Shown piece after piece: positions 34,179-43,966 of a stretch of DNA of 64,000 nt (the stretch's first letter is position 1; every line of letters starts with the position of its first letter). The DNA is from Allobosea sp. (GTDB lineage: Bacteria; Pseudomonadota; Alphaproteobacteria; Rhizobiales; Kaistiaceae): NCBI GenBank assembly GCA_017307955.1, contig JAFKFV010000013.1, positions 186,001-250,000 on the forward strand. The letters run 5' to 3'. The notes below the pieces were generated by a model. It was not told where the DNA came from. It searched no databases and saw only the letters and a program-made list of their open reading frames with translations. Position numbers and translations under genes: made by a program.

Positions 34179-35840
34179 TCAGTTCTTCTGCACGATGCAG
34201 TCGCCGCCCGCGGCGCGGAGCTGTTCGCAGAAGCTCACGGCCTCATCGCGCGTCGCCATCGGGCCAACGCGGGCGCGGAAGTAAACGCCCTTGGCGCCCA
34301 GATCGGCCCTGGCGATGTCAGGCGTCCGGTCGCCGAGCACGCTCGGGAACTTCTTCTGCAGGTTCTTGAAGGCGGCGACCGCCGCCTGCTCGCTGCGCTG
34401 CGAGGTGACCTGGACAACGAAGCCCCCCGTCACCGGCGGCGCCGTCGCGGCGGCCGGCGGAGGCTCCGGCGCCACCGTGGGCGCGGCGGCGACCGTGGTT
34501 TCAGCCGGCTGCGGCGGGGACGGCGGCTGAAGCTGCGAATTGTCCTTCGCCGAGCCGACGGGTGCCGAGGCTGCGGGCGCCGTGTCGTCCGACCCGGCGG
34601 GCGCCATGTCATTGGCAGCCATGGAGGGCGGCGCATCGCTCGGCGGCAGCGGCGCATTGTCCGGGACCGTCGCGGCCGGGGCCGTGTCGGTCGCTCCGCG
34701 CGGCGCTGCTTCGCTGGAAACGATCGTGCCGTCCGGCTTCACGACCACGGTGCGCACCTTGCGCGGACCGGAATCGTCCGTCGCGTCCTCGGCGCCCGGA
34801 ACGGCCGGGGCCGTCGACTGGTCGCCGGGACCACCCGGAAGGATGATGCGCGAAATCTCGCGGCTCGCCTCGCTCTCGTTCGACTGCGCGGTGTCGGTGG
34901 CGATGTTCGTATCGGCCGGCGCAAGCTGGTCGGGCGAGCCCTGATTGGGATCGGCGCGGTCGTAGATCAGCTTGTTCTGCTGCGTGTCCTGCTGGGTCGC
35001 CTGCGGCTGCACTTCGGGCTCGACCTTGGTCGGGCCTTCGTCGGCGGCGATGATCTGCGGCGTCCCGCTGCTCCCGCCGCTGCTCCGGCCCATCAGCGCG
35101 TATGCGCCGATACCGCCGACGACAACGACCGCCGCGACGACGCCCGCGGTGATCAGCAGCTTGCGCGAGCGGCGCGGCTTCTCGTCCTCGTAGACGTCCT
35201 GCTCGACATAGCCGGCGTCATCGTCGTCATAAGGCTCGTACCCGTCGTCCTCGAGGTAATCCTCCTCGAAGGCGTCGTCGGCATCGTGCCGTCCGGCCGC
35301 GACGGGCGGCTGCACGGGCGCGGCCGGACGGCGCGAAACCTCCGGCGGAACGCGGCCGCGGCCGAAATCGGGCGCCGCGACATAGGGTTCGTCCGCCGCG
35401 ACGGGCGCGACGGCCCGCGGCGGCGCCACCGGCGCCGTCGTGCGGATCGGCGGAGCCACGCCATCATCCTGCGCCCGCGGCTGCGGCTGAGCACGCGGCG
35501 GCTCGACGGCGCGCGGCGTCACAGGCGCCGCCGGCCGCGCCGGCGGCTCGGCCTGACGGGCCGAGGGATCGAACGAGGAATGCAGGTCATTGAGCAGCTC
35601 GGCCTCGAGATCGAACGAGAAATCGCGCGGCTGCTGGGCGCGCGGCTGCGCCGCCGGGCGCGGCGGTTCGGCCGGCGTGCGATAGCGGGAGCCGAGAATC
35701 TGGTCGAAACTCTCATTGCCCGACACGATCCGGGCCAGTTCGACCAGCGGATCATCGTCGGGAAGAGTCGCCTCGTCACGGCGCGGCTGGGGGTCTGCCG
35801 CGGGACGGCGCGCCAGGGACTTGTCGAAGCGATCTGCCAT
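34179..35840 (-). CDS. SPOR-domain membrane protein
   Basis: The 553-residue product is a single-pass membrane protein. It has a disordered, Pro/Ala/Arg-rich cytoplasmic part (1-228) with an acidic patch (EEDYLEDDGYEPYDDDD) before the membrane. One membrane helix follows near 230-250 (LLITAGVVAAVVVVGGIGAYAL), then a long low-complexity periplasmic stalk. A C-terminal SPOR domain (about 475-553, GGFVVQVTSQRSEQAAVAAFKNLQKKFPSVL) should bind denuded glycan strands, often at the septum. The position between argS and nagZ is typical for Hyphomicrobiales. The 135-base gap to nagZ holds nothing recognised. Confidence 0.9.
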   Translation of the reverse strand: MADRFDKSLARRPAADPQPRRDEATLPDDDPLVELARIVSGNESFDQILGSRYRTPAEPPRPAAQPRAQQPRDFSFDLEAELLNDLHSSFDPSARQAEPPARPAAPVTPRAVEPPRAQPQPRAQDDGVAPPIRTTAPVAPPRAVAPVAADEPYVAAPDFGRGRVPPEVSRRPAAPVQPPVAAGRHDADDAFEEDYLEDDGYEPYDDDDAGYVEQDVYEDEKPRRSRKLLITAGVVAAVVVVGGIGAYALMGRSSGGSSGTPQIIAADEGPTKVEPEVQPQATQQDTQQNKLIYDRADPNQGSPDQLAPADTNIATDTAQSNESEASREISRIILPGGPGDQSTAPAVPGAEDATDDSGPRKVRTVVVKPDGTIVSSEAAPRGATDTAPAATVPDNAPLPPSDAPPSMAANDMAPAGSDDTAPAASAPVGSAKDNSQLQPPSPPQPAETTVAAAPTVAPEPPPAAATAPPVTGGFVVQVTSQRSEQAAVAAFKNLQKKFPSVLGDRTPDIARADLGAKGVYFRARVGPMATRDEAVSFCEQLRAAGGDCIVQKN

Positions 35841-35905
35841 CGCGCTCCATTCTCCGCCCGTCCATCAGGAAGACGGGCCTATCATCATGCCCGCAGATGC
35901 AGCGG

Positions 35906-37648
35906 TCAGCGCATCTCCTCGGGCGCGCTCACGCCGAGCACATCGAGACCGGATGACAGCACCAGCTTTATGGCGTGAACAAGGGCAAGCCGAGCCAAGG
36001 TCGATGCTGGCTGCTCAGGGTTAATAAAGCGTAATTGCGGCATATCCTTGCCCCGGTTCCACTGCTGGTGGAACTCGGCCGCGAGCTCGTAGAGATAGAA
36101 GGCGATGCGATGCGGCTCATGCGCTTCCGCCGCGCCCTCGATGATGCGCGGGTACTCGGCAAGCCGCCGCTGAAGCCCCTGCTCGCCGCTATCATCGAGC
36201 AGCGAAAGATCAGCGGCGGCAAGGCTTTCCGCCGAAAGGTTGATGCCGGGCATCTCGGCCGCGGCGTTGCGAAGGATCGAGGCGGCGCGAGCATGGCCGT
36301 ACTGGACGTAGAAGACGGGATTGTCCTTCGACTGCTCCGTCACCTTCTGGAAATCGAAATCGAGCGGCGCGTCGCTCTTGCGGTAGAGCATCATGAAGCG
36401 CACGGCGTCGCGCCCCACTTCCTCCACGACGTCGCGCAGCGTCACGAAGTCGCCCGAACGTTTGGACATGCGCACCGGTTCGCCGGCCCGGAACAGCTTC
36501 ACGAGTTGGCAGAGCAGTACCTCGACGCTGACGGCGCCGCCTGAAAGAGCGCGGCCAAGCGCCTGAAGACGCTTCACATAACCGCCATGGTCGGCGCCGA
36601 GCACATAGATCAGCCGCTCGAAGCCGCGATCGACCTTGTCCTTCATATAGGCGACGTCGCCGGCGAAATAGGTGTAGCTGCCGTCCGACTTCATCAGCGG
36701 CCGGTCGATGTCGTCGCCGACATCGGTGGCGCGGAAGAGAAGCTGTTCGCGATCTTCCCAATCCTCGGGAAGCTGGCCCTTGGGCGGCGGCAGCGTGCCG
36801 CGATAGACGAAGCCGCGCGCGGTAAGGTCCTCGATCGTCGACGGAATCCGGCTGCCGAGCGACGCCTCCGAGAAGAACACGTCGTGATGGACGTTGAGCA
36901 GCGCGAGATCGTCGCGGATCATCGCCATCATCATGTCGATCGCGGTCTTGCGCACCACCGGCAGCCATTCGGCCTCGTCCTGCGACAGGAGCGATGCGCC
37001 GAAGCGCTCCGCGAGCGCTGCGCCGACCGGCTTCAGATAGTCGCCGGGATAGAGCCCTTCCGGGATCGTGATCGTCTCGCCGAGCGCCTCGCGGTAGCGC
37101 AGGAAGGCCGACCGCGCGAGCACGTCGACCTGGCCACCGGCGTCGTTGATGTAATATTCCTTGGTGACGGCGAAGCCGGCCGCGCCGAGCAGATTGGCGA
37201 GCGCATCGCCAACCACCGCGCCGCGGCAGTGCCCGACATGCATCGGCCCTGTGGGATTGGCCGAGACATATTCGACATTGACCGGCCGCCCGGCGCCGAT
37301 GGGAGAGCGGCCGTAGGAAGCGCCCGCCTCGATCAGCGCCTTCAGCGCCCGCGCGCGATAGGCGGCCGCGAGCGTGATGTTGATGAAGCCTGGCCCGGCC
37401 ACTTCGGCGCCGGCGACATCCTCGTCATCGCGGAGCCGCCCGGCGACGGCCTCGGCGAGGTCGCGCGGCTTCATGCCGAGCGGCTTGGCGAGCACCATCG
37501 CGGCGTTCGTGGCGAGATCGCCATGGGCCGCGTCGCGCGGCGGCTCGACCACGATGCGCGAAAGATCCGTGCCCGCATGGCCGCCGGCTGCAAGGACGAC
37601 CTCGACGGCCGAGGTGACGCGCGCGGTGAAGTCGCGGAAAATGTTCAT
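35906..37648 (-). CDS. argS: Arginyl-tRNA synthetase
   Basis: ArgS attaches arginine to tRNA-Arg. The 580-residue class I enzyme has the HIGH-type motif as HVGH in [18 protein letters not shown] and the KMSKS-like motif in [13 protein letters not shown]. The C-terminal anticodon-binding domain includes [14 protein letters not shown] and [19 protein letters not shown]. The start at 37648 ([11 protein letters not shown]) fits the family; the longer in-frame frame adds 21 unlikely residues. It lies 44 bases after dgt. Confidence 0.96.
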   Translation of the reverse strand: MNIFRDFTARVTSAVEVVLAAGGHAGTDLSRIVVEPPRDAAHGDLATNAAMVLAKPLGMKPRDLAEAVAGRLRDDEDVAGAEVAGPGFINITLAAAYRARALKALIEAGASYGRSPIGAGRPVNVEYVSANPTGPMHVGHCRGAVVGDALANLLGAAGFAVTKEYYINDAGGQVDVLARSAFLRYREALGETITIPEGLYPGDYLKPVGAALAERFGASLLSQDEAEWLPVVRKTAIDMMMAMIRDDLALLNVHHDVFFSEASLGSRIPSTIEDLTARGFVYRGTLPPPKGQLPEDWEDREQLLFRATDVGDDIDRPLMKSDGSYTYFAGDVAYMKDKVDRGFERLIYVLGADHGGYVKRLQALGRALSGGAVSVEVLLCQLVKLFRAGEPVRMSKRSGDFVTLRDVVEEVGRDAVRFMMLYRKSDAPLDFDFQKVTEQSKDNPVFYVQYGHARAASILRNAAAEMPGINLSAESLAAADLSLLDDSGEQGLQRRLAEYPRIIEGAAEAHEPHRIAFYLYELAAEFHQQWNRGKDMPQLRFINPEQPASTLARLALVHAIKLVLSSGLDVLGVSAPEEMR

Positions 37649-37692
37649 GATCGCGGTCGCTTTCGGATGGCGCTCGAAAAGGATGGTGGCGC

Positions 37693-38904
37693 CTATCCCA
37701 AATCGGGCCAAGCGTCAAACAGGCGCTTGTGTTCGCGCAAGGCATAGCGGTCGGTCATGCCGGCCAGGAAATCCGCGATCCGCCGCGCCCGCCGTGCCGG
37801 CTCGGCATCCTCGGCCCGCGGCTGCCACTCGGCCGGCAGGGCCGCAGGATCCGCGAAATAGCGATCGAACAGCCGTTCCACGACCCGCTCGGCGGCCCGC
37901 ATCACGCTCATGACCCGCTCGTGCCGATAGACATGGCGCTTGAGATAGGCCTTCACCGCGTGGTCGGCCTCGGAAAGCGACGGCGAAAAACCGACCATCT
38001 GTCGGCCGAGATGGCGGACATCGTCGGCCGAGCGCGGATCGCAGGCGGCGATCGTCATGAGCGACTGCTGGATCACGTCCTCGATCATGCGCGTGATGAC
38101 GCGGCGGACGATCTCGTTGACGAGCCGTGGCCCGCTGACGCCCGGATGGAGGCGCTCGATCTCCTCCATGATGCCCGCGAGGAACGGCACCTCGGCGAGC
38201 CCATGCACATCGAGGAGGCCCGCGCGCAGCCCGTCGTCGATGTCATGGGCGTCATAGGCGATGTCGTCGGCGATCGCCGCCGCCTGCGCCTCGGCCGAGG
38301 CGAAAGTCGAGAGCGCGAGGTCCTGCTCGGCCGAGTAGGCGCGGATCGCTGCCGGCAACGAGGCCGGATCGCCGCCAGGCGCGATCAGCGGGCCGTTATG
38401 CTTCACCAGCCCCTCGAGCGTCTCCCAGGAGAGGTTGAGCCCGTCGAAATCGGGATAGCGCCGCTCGAGCCGCGTCACGACGCGGAGGCTCTGGGCGTTG
38501 TGGTCGAAGCCGCCATAGGGCGCCATCGCGCGGTCGAGCGCCCGCTCGCCGGCATGGCCGAACGGCGTGTGGCCGAGATCATGCGAGAGCGCCACCGCCT
38601 CGGCGAGGTCCTCGTCGAGCCGAAGCGCCCGCGCCAGCGCCCGCGCGATCTGCGCCACCTCGATCGTGTGGGTGAGGCGCGTGCGGTAATGGTCGCCCTC
38701 GTCATAGAGGAAGACCTGCGTCTTGTTGTTGAGGCGCCGGAACGCGGTCGAATGGATGATGCGGTCGCGGTCGCGCTGGAACGGCGTGCGCGTCGGGCTG
38801 GCCGGCTCACGGTGCAGCCGCCCGCGGCTCGCCGCCGGATTGACCGCATAGGCGGCCCGTCCCGCCGAGCCGAAACCGATCAGGCCGCCGAATTCGCCCT
38901 GCAC
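37693..38904 (-). CDS. dgt: Deoxyguanosinetriphosphate triphosphohydrolase-like protein
   Basis: This is an HD-domain dNTP triphosphohydrolase-like protein. The 403-residue product contains [47 protein letters not shown] (the HD pair) and [16 protein letters not shown], completing the metal site. It starts at a GTG with a strong GGAGGA site; no in-frame ATG is better placed. It is divergent from erpA, so the 90-base gap 38905-38994 should carry promoters for both. Confidence 0.94.
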   Translation of the reverse strand: MQGEFGGLIGFGSAGRAAYAVNPAASRGRLHREPASPTRTPFQRDRDRIIHSTAFRRLNNKTQVFLYDEGDHYRTRLTHTIEVAQIARALARALRLDEDLAEAVALSHDLGHTPFGHAGERALDRAMAPYGGFDHNAQSLRVVTRLERRYPDFDGLNLSWETLEGLVKHNGPLIAPGGDPASLPAAIRAYSAEQDLALSTFASAEAQAAAIADDIAYDAHDIDDGLRAGLLDVHGLAEVPFLAGIMEEIERLHPGVSGPRLVNEIVRRVITRMIEDVIQQSLMTIAACDPRSADDVRHLGRQMVGFSPSLSEADHAVKAYLKRHVYRHERVMSVMRAAERVVERLFDRYFADPAALPAEWQPRAEDAEPARRARRIADFLAGMTDRYALREHKRLFDAWPDLG

Positions 38905-38994
38905 GCCATCCTCCGCGTCCGGATGCGATTGACACGAAAAAACGCGTTCCTAACTATCGTGAACCGCCAGCCGGTGATAGGCCGGCAATGGAAC

Positions 38995-39351
38995 ATGACC
39001 ATGACGACCGAAACCATGACCGATACCAGCGGCATTACCCTGTCCGACAGCGCTGTGAAGCGCATCGCGCGCATCCTTTCGAAGGAGAGCGCGGGCACGG
39101 CATTGCGCATCAGCGTCTCGGGCGGCGGCTGTTCCGGCTTCCAATACGGCTTCGACCTCGACAAGACGCGCAATGACGACGATCTCGTCATCGAGCGCGG
39201 CGGCGCCACGGTGCTGATCGACCAGGTCTCGATCCCCTATATGGAAGGCTCGGTGATCGATTTCGCCGACGACCTCATCGGACAGAGCTTCCAGATCAGG
39301 AATCCGCTGGCGACATCCTCCTGCGGCTGCGGCACGTCCTTCGCGATCTGA
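38995..39351 (+). CDS. erpA: Iron-sulfur cluster insertion protein of the ErpA/IscA family
   Basis: A-type carriers bind and hand over Fe-S clusters. The 118-residue product has the three conserved cysteines: Cys46 in SVSGGGCSGFQYGF, and Cys110 and Cys112 in SSCGCGTSF. Three in-frame ATGs lie at the 5' end (38995, 39001, 39016); the domain starts at ITLSDSAVKRIARI, so the exact start is uncertain. The gene ends 3 bases before the convergent AAA ATPase stop. Confidence 0.94.
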   Translation: MTMTTETMTDTSGITLSDSAVKRIARILSKESAGTALRISVSGGGCSGFQYGFDLDKTRNDDDLVIERGGATVLIDQVSIPYMEGSVIDFADDLIGQSFQIRNPLATSSCGCGTSFAI

Positions 39352-39354
39352 AGC

Positions 39355-40476
39355 TCAATCCTCGTCGTCGAAGGTCCCGACGAGGCGCAGGCCCCTGATC
39401 CAGGTTGCGCCTTCCTCCTTGACGACCGTCCGTGGCCTGACGCCGCCCTCCTCCGCCAGCGCGGCAGCGAGCGGCTCGGAATGCGTCACCACCCAGACCT
39501 GCGTACGCTCCGCGGCCTCGGCGATCAGCCGCGCCAGCGGCCGGATCAGTTCCGGATGGAGGCTCGATTCCGGCTCGTTGAGCGCGATGAAGCCGGGAAG
39601 ACGATAGCTCGTCAGCGCCGCCACGAGCGCGAGATAGGCGAGCGTCCCGTCCGAGAGTTCATGCGCGGCGAGCGTTCGCGGCAGGTCGGCGAAGCGCAGC
39701 CCCAGCGCCACCTGACCCTGGCCGAATTCGAAGGAGAGCCGCGCACCGGGAAAGGCGTCCTCGATCGCTGCGTCGATCGCCGGGGACTCGCCGCGGATGA
39801 TCTTCACGGTCGCGAGCGCCGCGGCGAGATCCGATCCGTCCGAGGCGAGCGTCGGCGTGGTGATGGCGAGTGCCGGCCGCCGCAGGCCCGAGGCGCGATC
39901 GGTCCGGAAGTCGTGATAGAAGCGCCAGTCGGTCAGCGCCCGGCGCACGAGTTCGAGCTCGAGGAAGCGCCCTTGATCGCGGAAGGAGGCGAGCGCCGTC
40001 TCGGACGGGATGAGGGCCTCGCTGTAGCTCTGGCGGGCGCCGTCGTCGTCGCGGAGCCAGGCGGACGGCCCGCCCCGCTTCATCAGCGTCACCGGCTTGC
40101 GGCCGAGCAGCGAGCGCAGCTCCTCCGCCTTCGCCATCGGCTCGGCGGGGGTCAGCGCAGCCTCGTCGATCGGCGCCGGCGTGCCGATCTCGATCGCATA
40201 GTCGAGTTCGTCGAAGATCGCCTTGAGCCTGATCCGCGCAAGGTCGCCGTCGCGCCGCTTGCCGGCCCAGAAGGCGGATTCGATGCCGCCCTCCTCCACC
40301 AGCGCCCGCGTGATCGTCCCCGCCGCCGCGCGCTGCAGCAGTTCCAGCGCGCGGTAGAGATTGGACTTTCCGACGCCGTTGCGGCCGACCAGGACGGTCA
40401 GCCGCTCGACGGGAAGGTAGAGCTTGCGGATCGAGCGGTAGTTCTCGATCGCGATCGCGCGGAGCGGCAGCGCCAT
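39355..40476 (-). CDS. AAA family ATPase, RecF/SMC-like (AAA_21 type)
   Basis: The 373-residue product begins IENYRSIRKLYLPVERLTVLVGRNGVGKSNLYRAL (Walker A, residues about 31-38). It has an ABC-type signature HELSDGTLAYLALVAALTS, a Walker B IALNEPESSLHPELIRPL and the WVVTHSEPLA switch. A helical insertion separates the two halves. Relatives include stand-alone ATPases of unknown role and the ATPase parts of OLD-type nucleases; no nuclease domain or partner gene is visible. It starts 7 bases after the formaldehyde dehydrogenase stop, suggesting cotranscription. Confidence 0.85.
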   Translation of the reverse strand: MALPLRAIAIENYRSIRKLYLPVERLTVLVGRNGVGKSNLYRALELLQRAAAGTITRALVEEGGIESAFWAGKRRDGDLARIRLKAIFDELDYAIEIGTPAPIDEAALTPAEPMAKAEELRSLLGRKPVTLMKRGGPSAWLRDDDGARQSYSEALIPSETALASFRDQGRFLELELVRRALTDWRFYHDFRTDRASGLRRPALAITTPTLASDGSDLAAALATVKIIRGESPAIDAAIEDAFPGARLSFEFGQGQVALGLRFADLPRTLAAHELSDGTLAYLALVAALTSYRLPGFIALNEPESSLHPELIRPLARLIAEAAERTQVWVVTHSEPLAAALAEEGGVRPRTVVKEEGATWIRGLRLVGTFDDED

Positions 40477-40483
40477 GCCGCCG

Positions 40484-41596
40484 TCAGAAGAGCACCACCG
40501 AGCGGATCGACTTGCCCTCGTGCATCAGGTCGAAGGCGGTATTGATCTCGTCCAGCGGCATGGTGTGGGTGATCAGGTCGTCGATGTTGATCTTCCCGTC
40601 CATGTACCAGTCGACGATCTTCGGCACGTCGGTGCGGCCGCGCGCGCCGCCGAAGGCCGAGCCGCGCCAGACGCGGCCGGTGACGAGTTGGAACGGACGG
40701 GTCGAGATCTCGGTTCCCGAGGGCGCGACGCCGATGATGATCGATTCGCCCCAGCCGCGATGACAGCATTCGAGCGCCTGCCGCATCGTGTGGACATTGC
40801 CGATGCACTCGAACGAGAAATCCGCGCCGCCGCCGGTCAGATCGACGATCGCCTGCACGACCTTGTCGCGGCCGACCTCGTCCGGATTGACGAAATGCGT
40901 CATGCCGAACTTCTTCGCCATCTCGGCCTTGGCCGGATTGAGATCGACGCCGATGATCTTGTCGGCGCCGACCATGCGGGCGCCCTGGATCACGTTGAGG
41001 CCGATGCCGCCGAGACCGAACACGACGACATTGGCGCCCGGCCAGACCTTGGCGGTGTAGATCACCGCGCCGATGCCGGTGGTCACGCCGCAGCCGATAT
41101 AGCAGATCTTGTCGAAGGGCGCGTCCTCGCGGACCTTGGCGACGGCGATCTCGGGCAGCACCGTGAAGTTCGAGAAGGTCGAGGTGCCCATATAGTGGAA
41201 CACCGTCTCGCCATCACAGGAGAATCGCGAGGTCTGGTCCGGCATCAGGCCCTGCCCCTGCGTCGAGCGGATCGAGGTGCAGAGGTTCGACCGGCGCGAC
41301 AGGCACGTCTTGCAGTTGCGGCACTCGGGCGTATAGAGCGGGATGACATGGTCGCCGACCTTCACCGAGGTCACGCCGGCGCCGACCTCGCGGACGATGC
41401 CCGCCCCCTCATGACCGAGGATCGCCGGGAACTTGCCCTCCGAATCGAGCCCGGACAGCGTGTAGGCGTCGGTGTGGCAGACGCCCGTCGCCATGATCTC
41501 GACCAGCACTTCGCCGGGCTTGGGGCCTTCGATCTCGATGGTTTCGATGGTGAGCGGCTTGTTGGCCTCCCAGGCCACGGCGGCGCGGGTCTTCAT
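40484..41596 (-). CDS. frmA: S-(hydroxymethyl)glutathione dehydrogenase / class III alcohol dehydrogenase
   Basis: The enzyme oxidises the glutathione adduct of formaldehyde with NAD. The 370-residue product is a zinc medium-chain dehydrogenase. The catalytic zinc residues are in GVCHTDAYTLSG and GHEGAGIVREVG, the structural zinc cysteines in ECRNCKTCLSRRSNLC, and the nucleotide fold in VFGLGGIGLNVIQGARM. TQGQGLMPDQTSRF and FGGARGRTDVPKIVDWYM are class III features. No S-formylglutathione hydrolase gene is adjacent; an AAA ATPase gene follows. The ATG at 41596 has GGAGG upstream. Confidence 0.95.
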   Translation of the reverse strand: MKTRAAVAWEANKPLTIETIEIEGPKPGEVLVEIMATGVCHTDAYTLSGLDSEGKFPAILGHEGAGIVREVGAGVTSVKVGDHVIPLYTPECRNCKTCLSRRSNLCTSIRSTQGQGLMPDQTSRFSCDGETVFHYMGTSTFSNFTVLPEIAVAKVREDAPFDKICYIGCGVTTGIGAVIYTAKVWPGANVVVFGLGGIGLNVIQGARMVGADKIIGVDLNPAKAEMAKKFGMTHFVNPDEVGRDKVVQAIVDLTGGGADFSFECIGNVHTMRQALECCHRGWGESIIIGVAPSGTEISTRPFQLVTGRVWRGSAFGGARGRTDVPKIVDWYMDGKINIDDLITHTMPLDEINTAFDLMHEGKSIRSVVLF

Positions 41597-41761
41597 TCCC
41601 TCGATCCTCCCTCATGATCGCTGTCGCGCGATCGATCCCGTTTCCGGCCGACCTTATACGCCGCGATGGCGGGGCGGAAAGAGGCGCGCCTCACGTGCCT
41701 CCTTACCGGTGCACAAACGCGGTGGCCATGCGATAAAGGCCGCCTTCGGGGGAAGACGGAC

Positions 41762-43243
41762 ATGACCGAGACGCAGCCGCGCGGAGCGACCAACGGGCAG
41801 AATCCGATCGAGGCACTGCGTGGGCGGATCGCCGCGCGGCCGAACTATCCATGGTATGTCGTCGCCGTCACCTGCGTCGGCTCCTTCATGGGCCAATTCG
41901 ACGCCAGCGTCGTCCAGCTCGCCCTGCCGGACCTCGCGGTCCGTTTCGACACGCGCGAGACGGTGGTCAGCTGGGTGGCGCTTGCCTATGTCGTCGCCTT
42001 TGCCGCCGCGCTGCCGCCCTTCGGCCGCCTCTGCGAGATGTTCGGCCGCAAGCGCCTCTATCTGCTCGGCATGGCGATCTTCCTCGTCACGTCGGCGTTT
42101 TGCGGCATGGCCGGGTCGCTCGGCGAACTCATCGCCTTCCGCGTCATCCAGGGCGTCGGCGCAGCGCTGCTCGGCGCCAATTCGATCGCCATCCTCGTCC
42201 ATGCCGCCGGCAACGAACGCCGTCCGCGCGCGATGGGCTATTTCTCCGCCGCGCAAGCCGTCGGCGTCAGCCTCGGGCCCATCATCGGCGGACTACTGCT
42301 CGGCTCGTTCGGCTGGCCGGCGATCTTCTGGGTGACGGTCCCGGTCGGCATCCTCGGCGTCGCCATCGGTTGGCTGGTGCTGCCGGACGATACGGTTTCG
42401 CCCGGCGAGAAAGGCTTCGACTGGCTGGGCATGGTGCTGCTCGGGCCGGCGATCGTGGCGCTCGTCGTCGTGCTCAACCATGCCGCCGACTGGGGCATCG
42501 CCTCGGTCCCCTCACTCTCGCTCCTCGCCGCCGGCGTGGCGCTCCTCGCGCTCTTCATCTGGCGCGAGCGCGTCGCAAGCGCGCCGATGATCGACCTCAA
42601 GCTCTTCGGCTCGCGCCCCTTCTCGCTCGGCGTCTTTGCCGTCATGCTGAGCTTCGCGCTGCTCTACGGCATGTTCTACCTGATGTCCTATGCGGCGATC
42701 CGCGGCTTGCACGAGCCGCCGATGCGGGCGGGCCTGCGCCTCTCGGCAATCCCGATCGCGCTCGGCATCGCCGCGCCCATCGCCGGCATGCTGGTGAAGC
42801 GCTACGCGACGGCGACGCTCAGCCTCTTCGGCATGGCACTGGCGACCGCGGCCCTTCTCACGCTGTCGCTGGTCGCGCTGGAGCCGGTCCCCTCGCGCGC
42901 CATCGGCATGACGGCGCTCGCCGTCTTCGGCGCCGGGCTCGGCTTCTTCATGGCGCCCAACAACAGCGCTACCATGGGGACTGCGCCCAAGGGCCTTTCC
43001 GGCGAGGCGGGCGCGATGCTCAATCTCGCGCGCATGCTCGGCGTCAGCCTCGGCGTCGCGAGCGCCGCGTCCATGCTGCGCTTTCAGACGACGCGGATCA
43101 GCGGGGAGACACAGACGGATGTCTACTTCTACGGCCATCCCATGCTGGGCGCCGTCGAATCGAGCTTCGGCCTGATGTTCGGCATCGCCCTCGTCGCGAC
43201 GGTGGCGACGCTGATCCGCCGCCACCTCGCGCCCGACGCCTGA
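41762..43243 (+). CDS. MFS transporter of the DHA2 (EmrB/QacA) family
   Basis: The 493-residue product has about fourteen membrane helices, as in proton-driven drug exporters of the DHA2 family. Signature parts are SFMGQFDASVVQLALPDLAVRF in helix 1 (with the membrane Asp), LPPFGRLCEMFGRKRLYLLG in the 2-3 loop, FRVIQGVGAALLGANS in helix 4 and GYFSAAQAVGVSLGPIIGGLL in helix 5. No membrane-fusion partner (EmrA-like) is encoded next to it. The start at 41762 has a GGGGGAA site; the longer upstream frame was rejected. It diverges from frmA across a 165-base gap. Confidence 0.92.
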   Translation: MTETQPRGATNGQNPIEALRGRIAARPNYPWYVVAVTCVGSFMGQFDASVVQLALPDLAVRFDTRETVVSWVALAYVVAFAAALPPFGRLCEMFGRKRLYLLGMAIFLVTSAFCGMAGSLGELIAFRVIQGVGAALLGANSIAILVHAAGNERRPRAMGYFSAAQAVGVSLGPIIGGLLLGSFGWPAIFWVTVPVGILGVAIGWLVLPDDTVSPGEKGFDWLGMVLLGPAIVALVVVLNHAADWGIASVPSLSLLAAGVALLALFIWRERVASAPMIDLKLFGSRPFSLGVFAVMLSFALLYGMFYLMSYAAIRGLHEPPMRAGLRLSAIPIALGIAAPIAGMLVKRYATATLSLFGMALATAALLTLSLVALEPVPSRAIGMTALAVFGAGLGFFMAPNNSATMGTAPKGLSGEAGAMLNLARMLGVSLGVASAASMLRFQTTRISGETQTDVYFYGHPMLGAVESSFGLMFGIALVATVATLIRRHLAPDA

Positions 43244-43246
43244 GCC

Positions 43247-43867
43247 TCAGGCCGGCGGCACGAAGGGCTGCGAGATCTCGACAAAGACCGGCAGCGCCTC
43301 ACAGCGGGCGGAATGCGCTTCGAGCGCCGGGTGGTGGCCGTAAAGGTGCGGATGGACATCCCTGACGAAGCGCAGCGCCACCGCGAGCGCGATATCGGCA
43401 TGGGTCAGGCGATCGCCGAAGAGATAGGGCGTGGCAACCGCCGCGCGCTCCTTTTCGAGCACGTCCAGAACATCCGTGATCTGCGCCTTGCAGCGCGCGA
43501 CCCACACATCGGACTTCTCCTTGTGCAGGACGCCCTCGTAGAAGAGGATCACGGCCTTGTCGGCGAGGCCGGTCGAAAGTGCCGCGAGCCGCAGCGTCCG
43601 CCGCCGGTCCGGCCCATGATCCGCGACGAGCCGCCTCTCCTCCTCGACCTGTTCGTCCAGCCAATCGAGAATCGCGCCGCTCTCGATCAGCGCCTCGCCG
43701 CTGTCGAGCACCAGCGTCGGCACGCGGCGCAGAGGGTTGAATTCGGCAATCCTGTCGGAGTCCCCGAAGCTCGACCACGGCCGATGCTCGAACGACAGCT
43801 CATAGAGCCGAAGCGCGATGCCGACGCGGCGGACGAAGGGGGAATCGTATTGGCCGATAAGGAACAT
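43247..43867 (-). CDS. Glutathione S-transferase family protein
   Basis: The 206-residue product has the thioredoxin-like N-terminal half, with YDSPFVRRVGIALRLYEL, FNPLRRVPTLVLDSGEALIESGAILDWLDE (the cis-Pro and the ES pair that bind glutathione). The helical C-terminal half contains YLFGDRLTHADIALAVALRFV. The residue at the catalytic position is Ser in QYDSPFVRR. The ATG at 43867 has GGAG six bases upstream; GTG at 43897 and ATG at 43873 are alternatives. The substrate is unknown. It ends 3 bases from the convergent DHA2 gene. Confidence 0.88.
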   Translation of the reverse strand: MFLIGQYDSPFVRRVGIALRLYELSFEHRPWSSFGDSDRIAEFNPLRRVPTLVLDSGEALIESGAILDWLDEQVEEERRLVADHGPDRRRTLRLAALSTGLADKAVILFYEGVLHKEKSDVWVARCKAQITDVLDVLEKERAAVATPYLFGDRLTHADIALAVALRFVRDVHPHLYGHHPALEAHSARCEALPVFVEISQPFVPPA

Positions 43868-43966
43868 GGGCATCTCCGTCGCGCGCTGAACCGACACGAT
43901 CCTAGCCAGAGTGGCGAGCGCGAGCCAAGCGGGCTTTGATGCGCGAGGCAGGCCGCCGCGGGATGA

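Noticed and set aside
32847..35978. Open frame of 1043 codons on the plus strand
   Set aside because: It lies opposite scpA, nagZ and the SPOR gene, is Arg/His-rich without motifs, and is explained by GC-rich codon bias of the real genes.
37729..38994. Long 5' extension of the erpA frame
   Set aside because: This part is antisense to dgt and does not resemble A-type carriers; only the last 118 residues match the family.
39355..40476. AAA ATPase as part of a phage-defence system
   Set aside because: There is no nuclease, toxin or other defence partner nearby, and the gene is tied by spacing to formaldehyde dehydrogenase.
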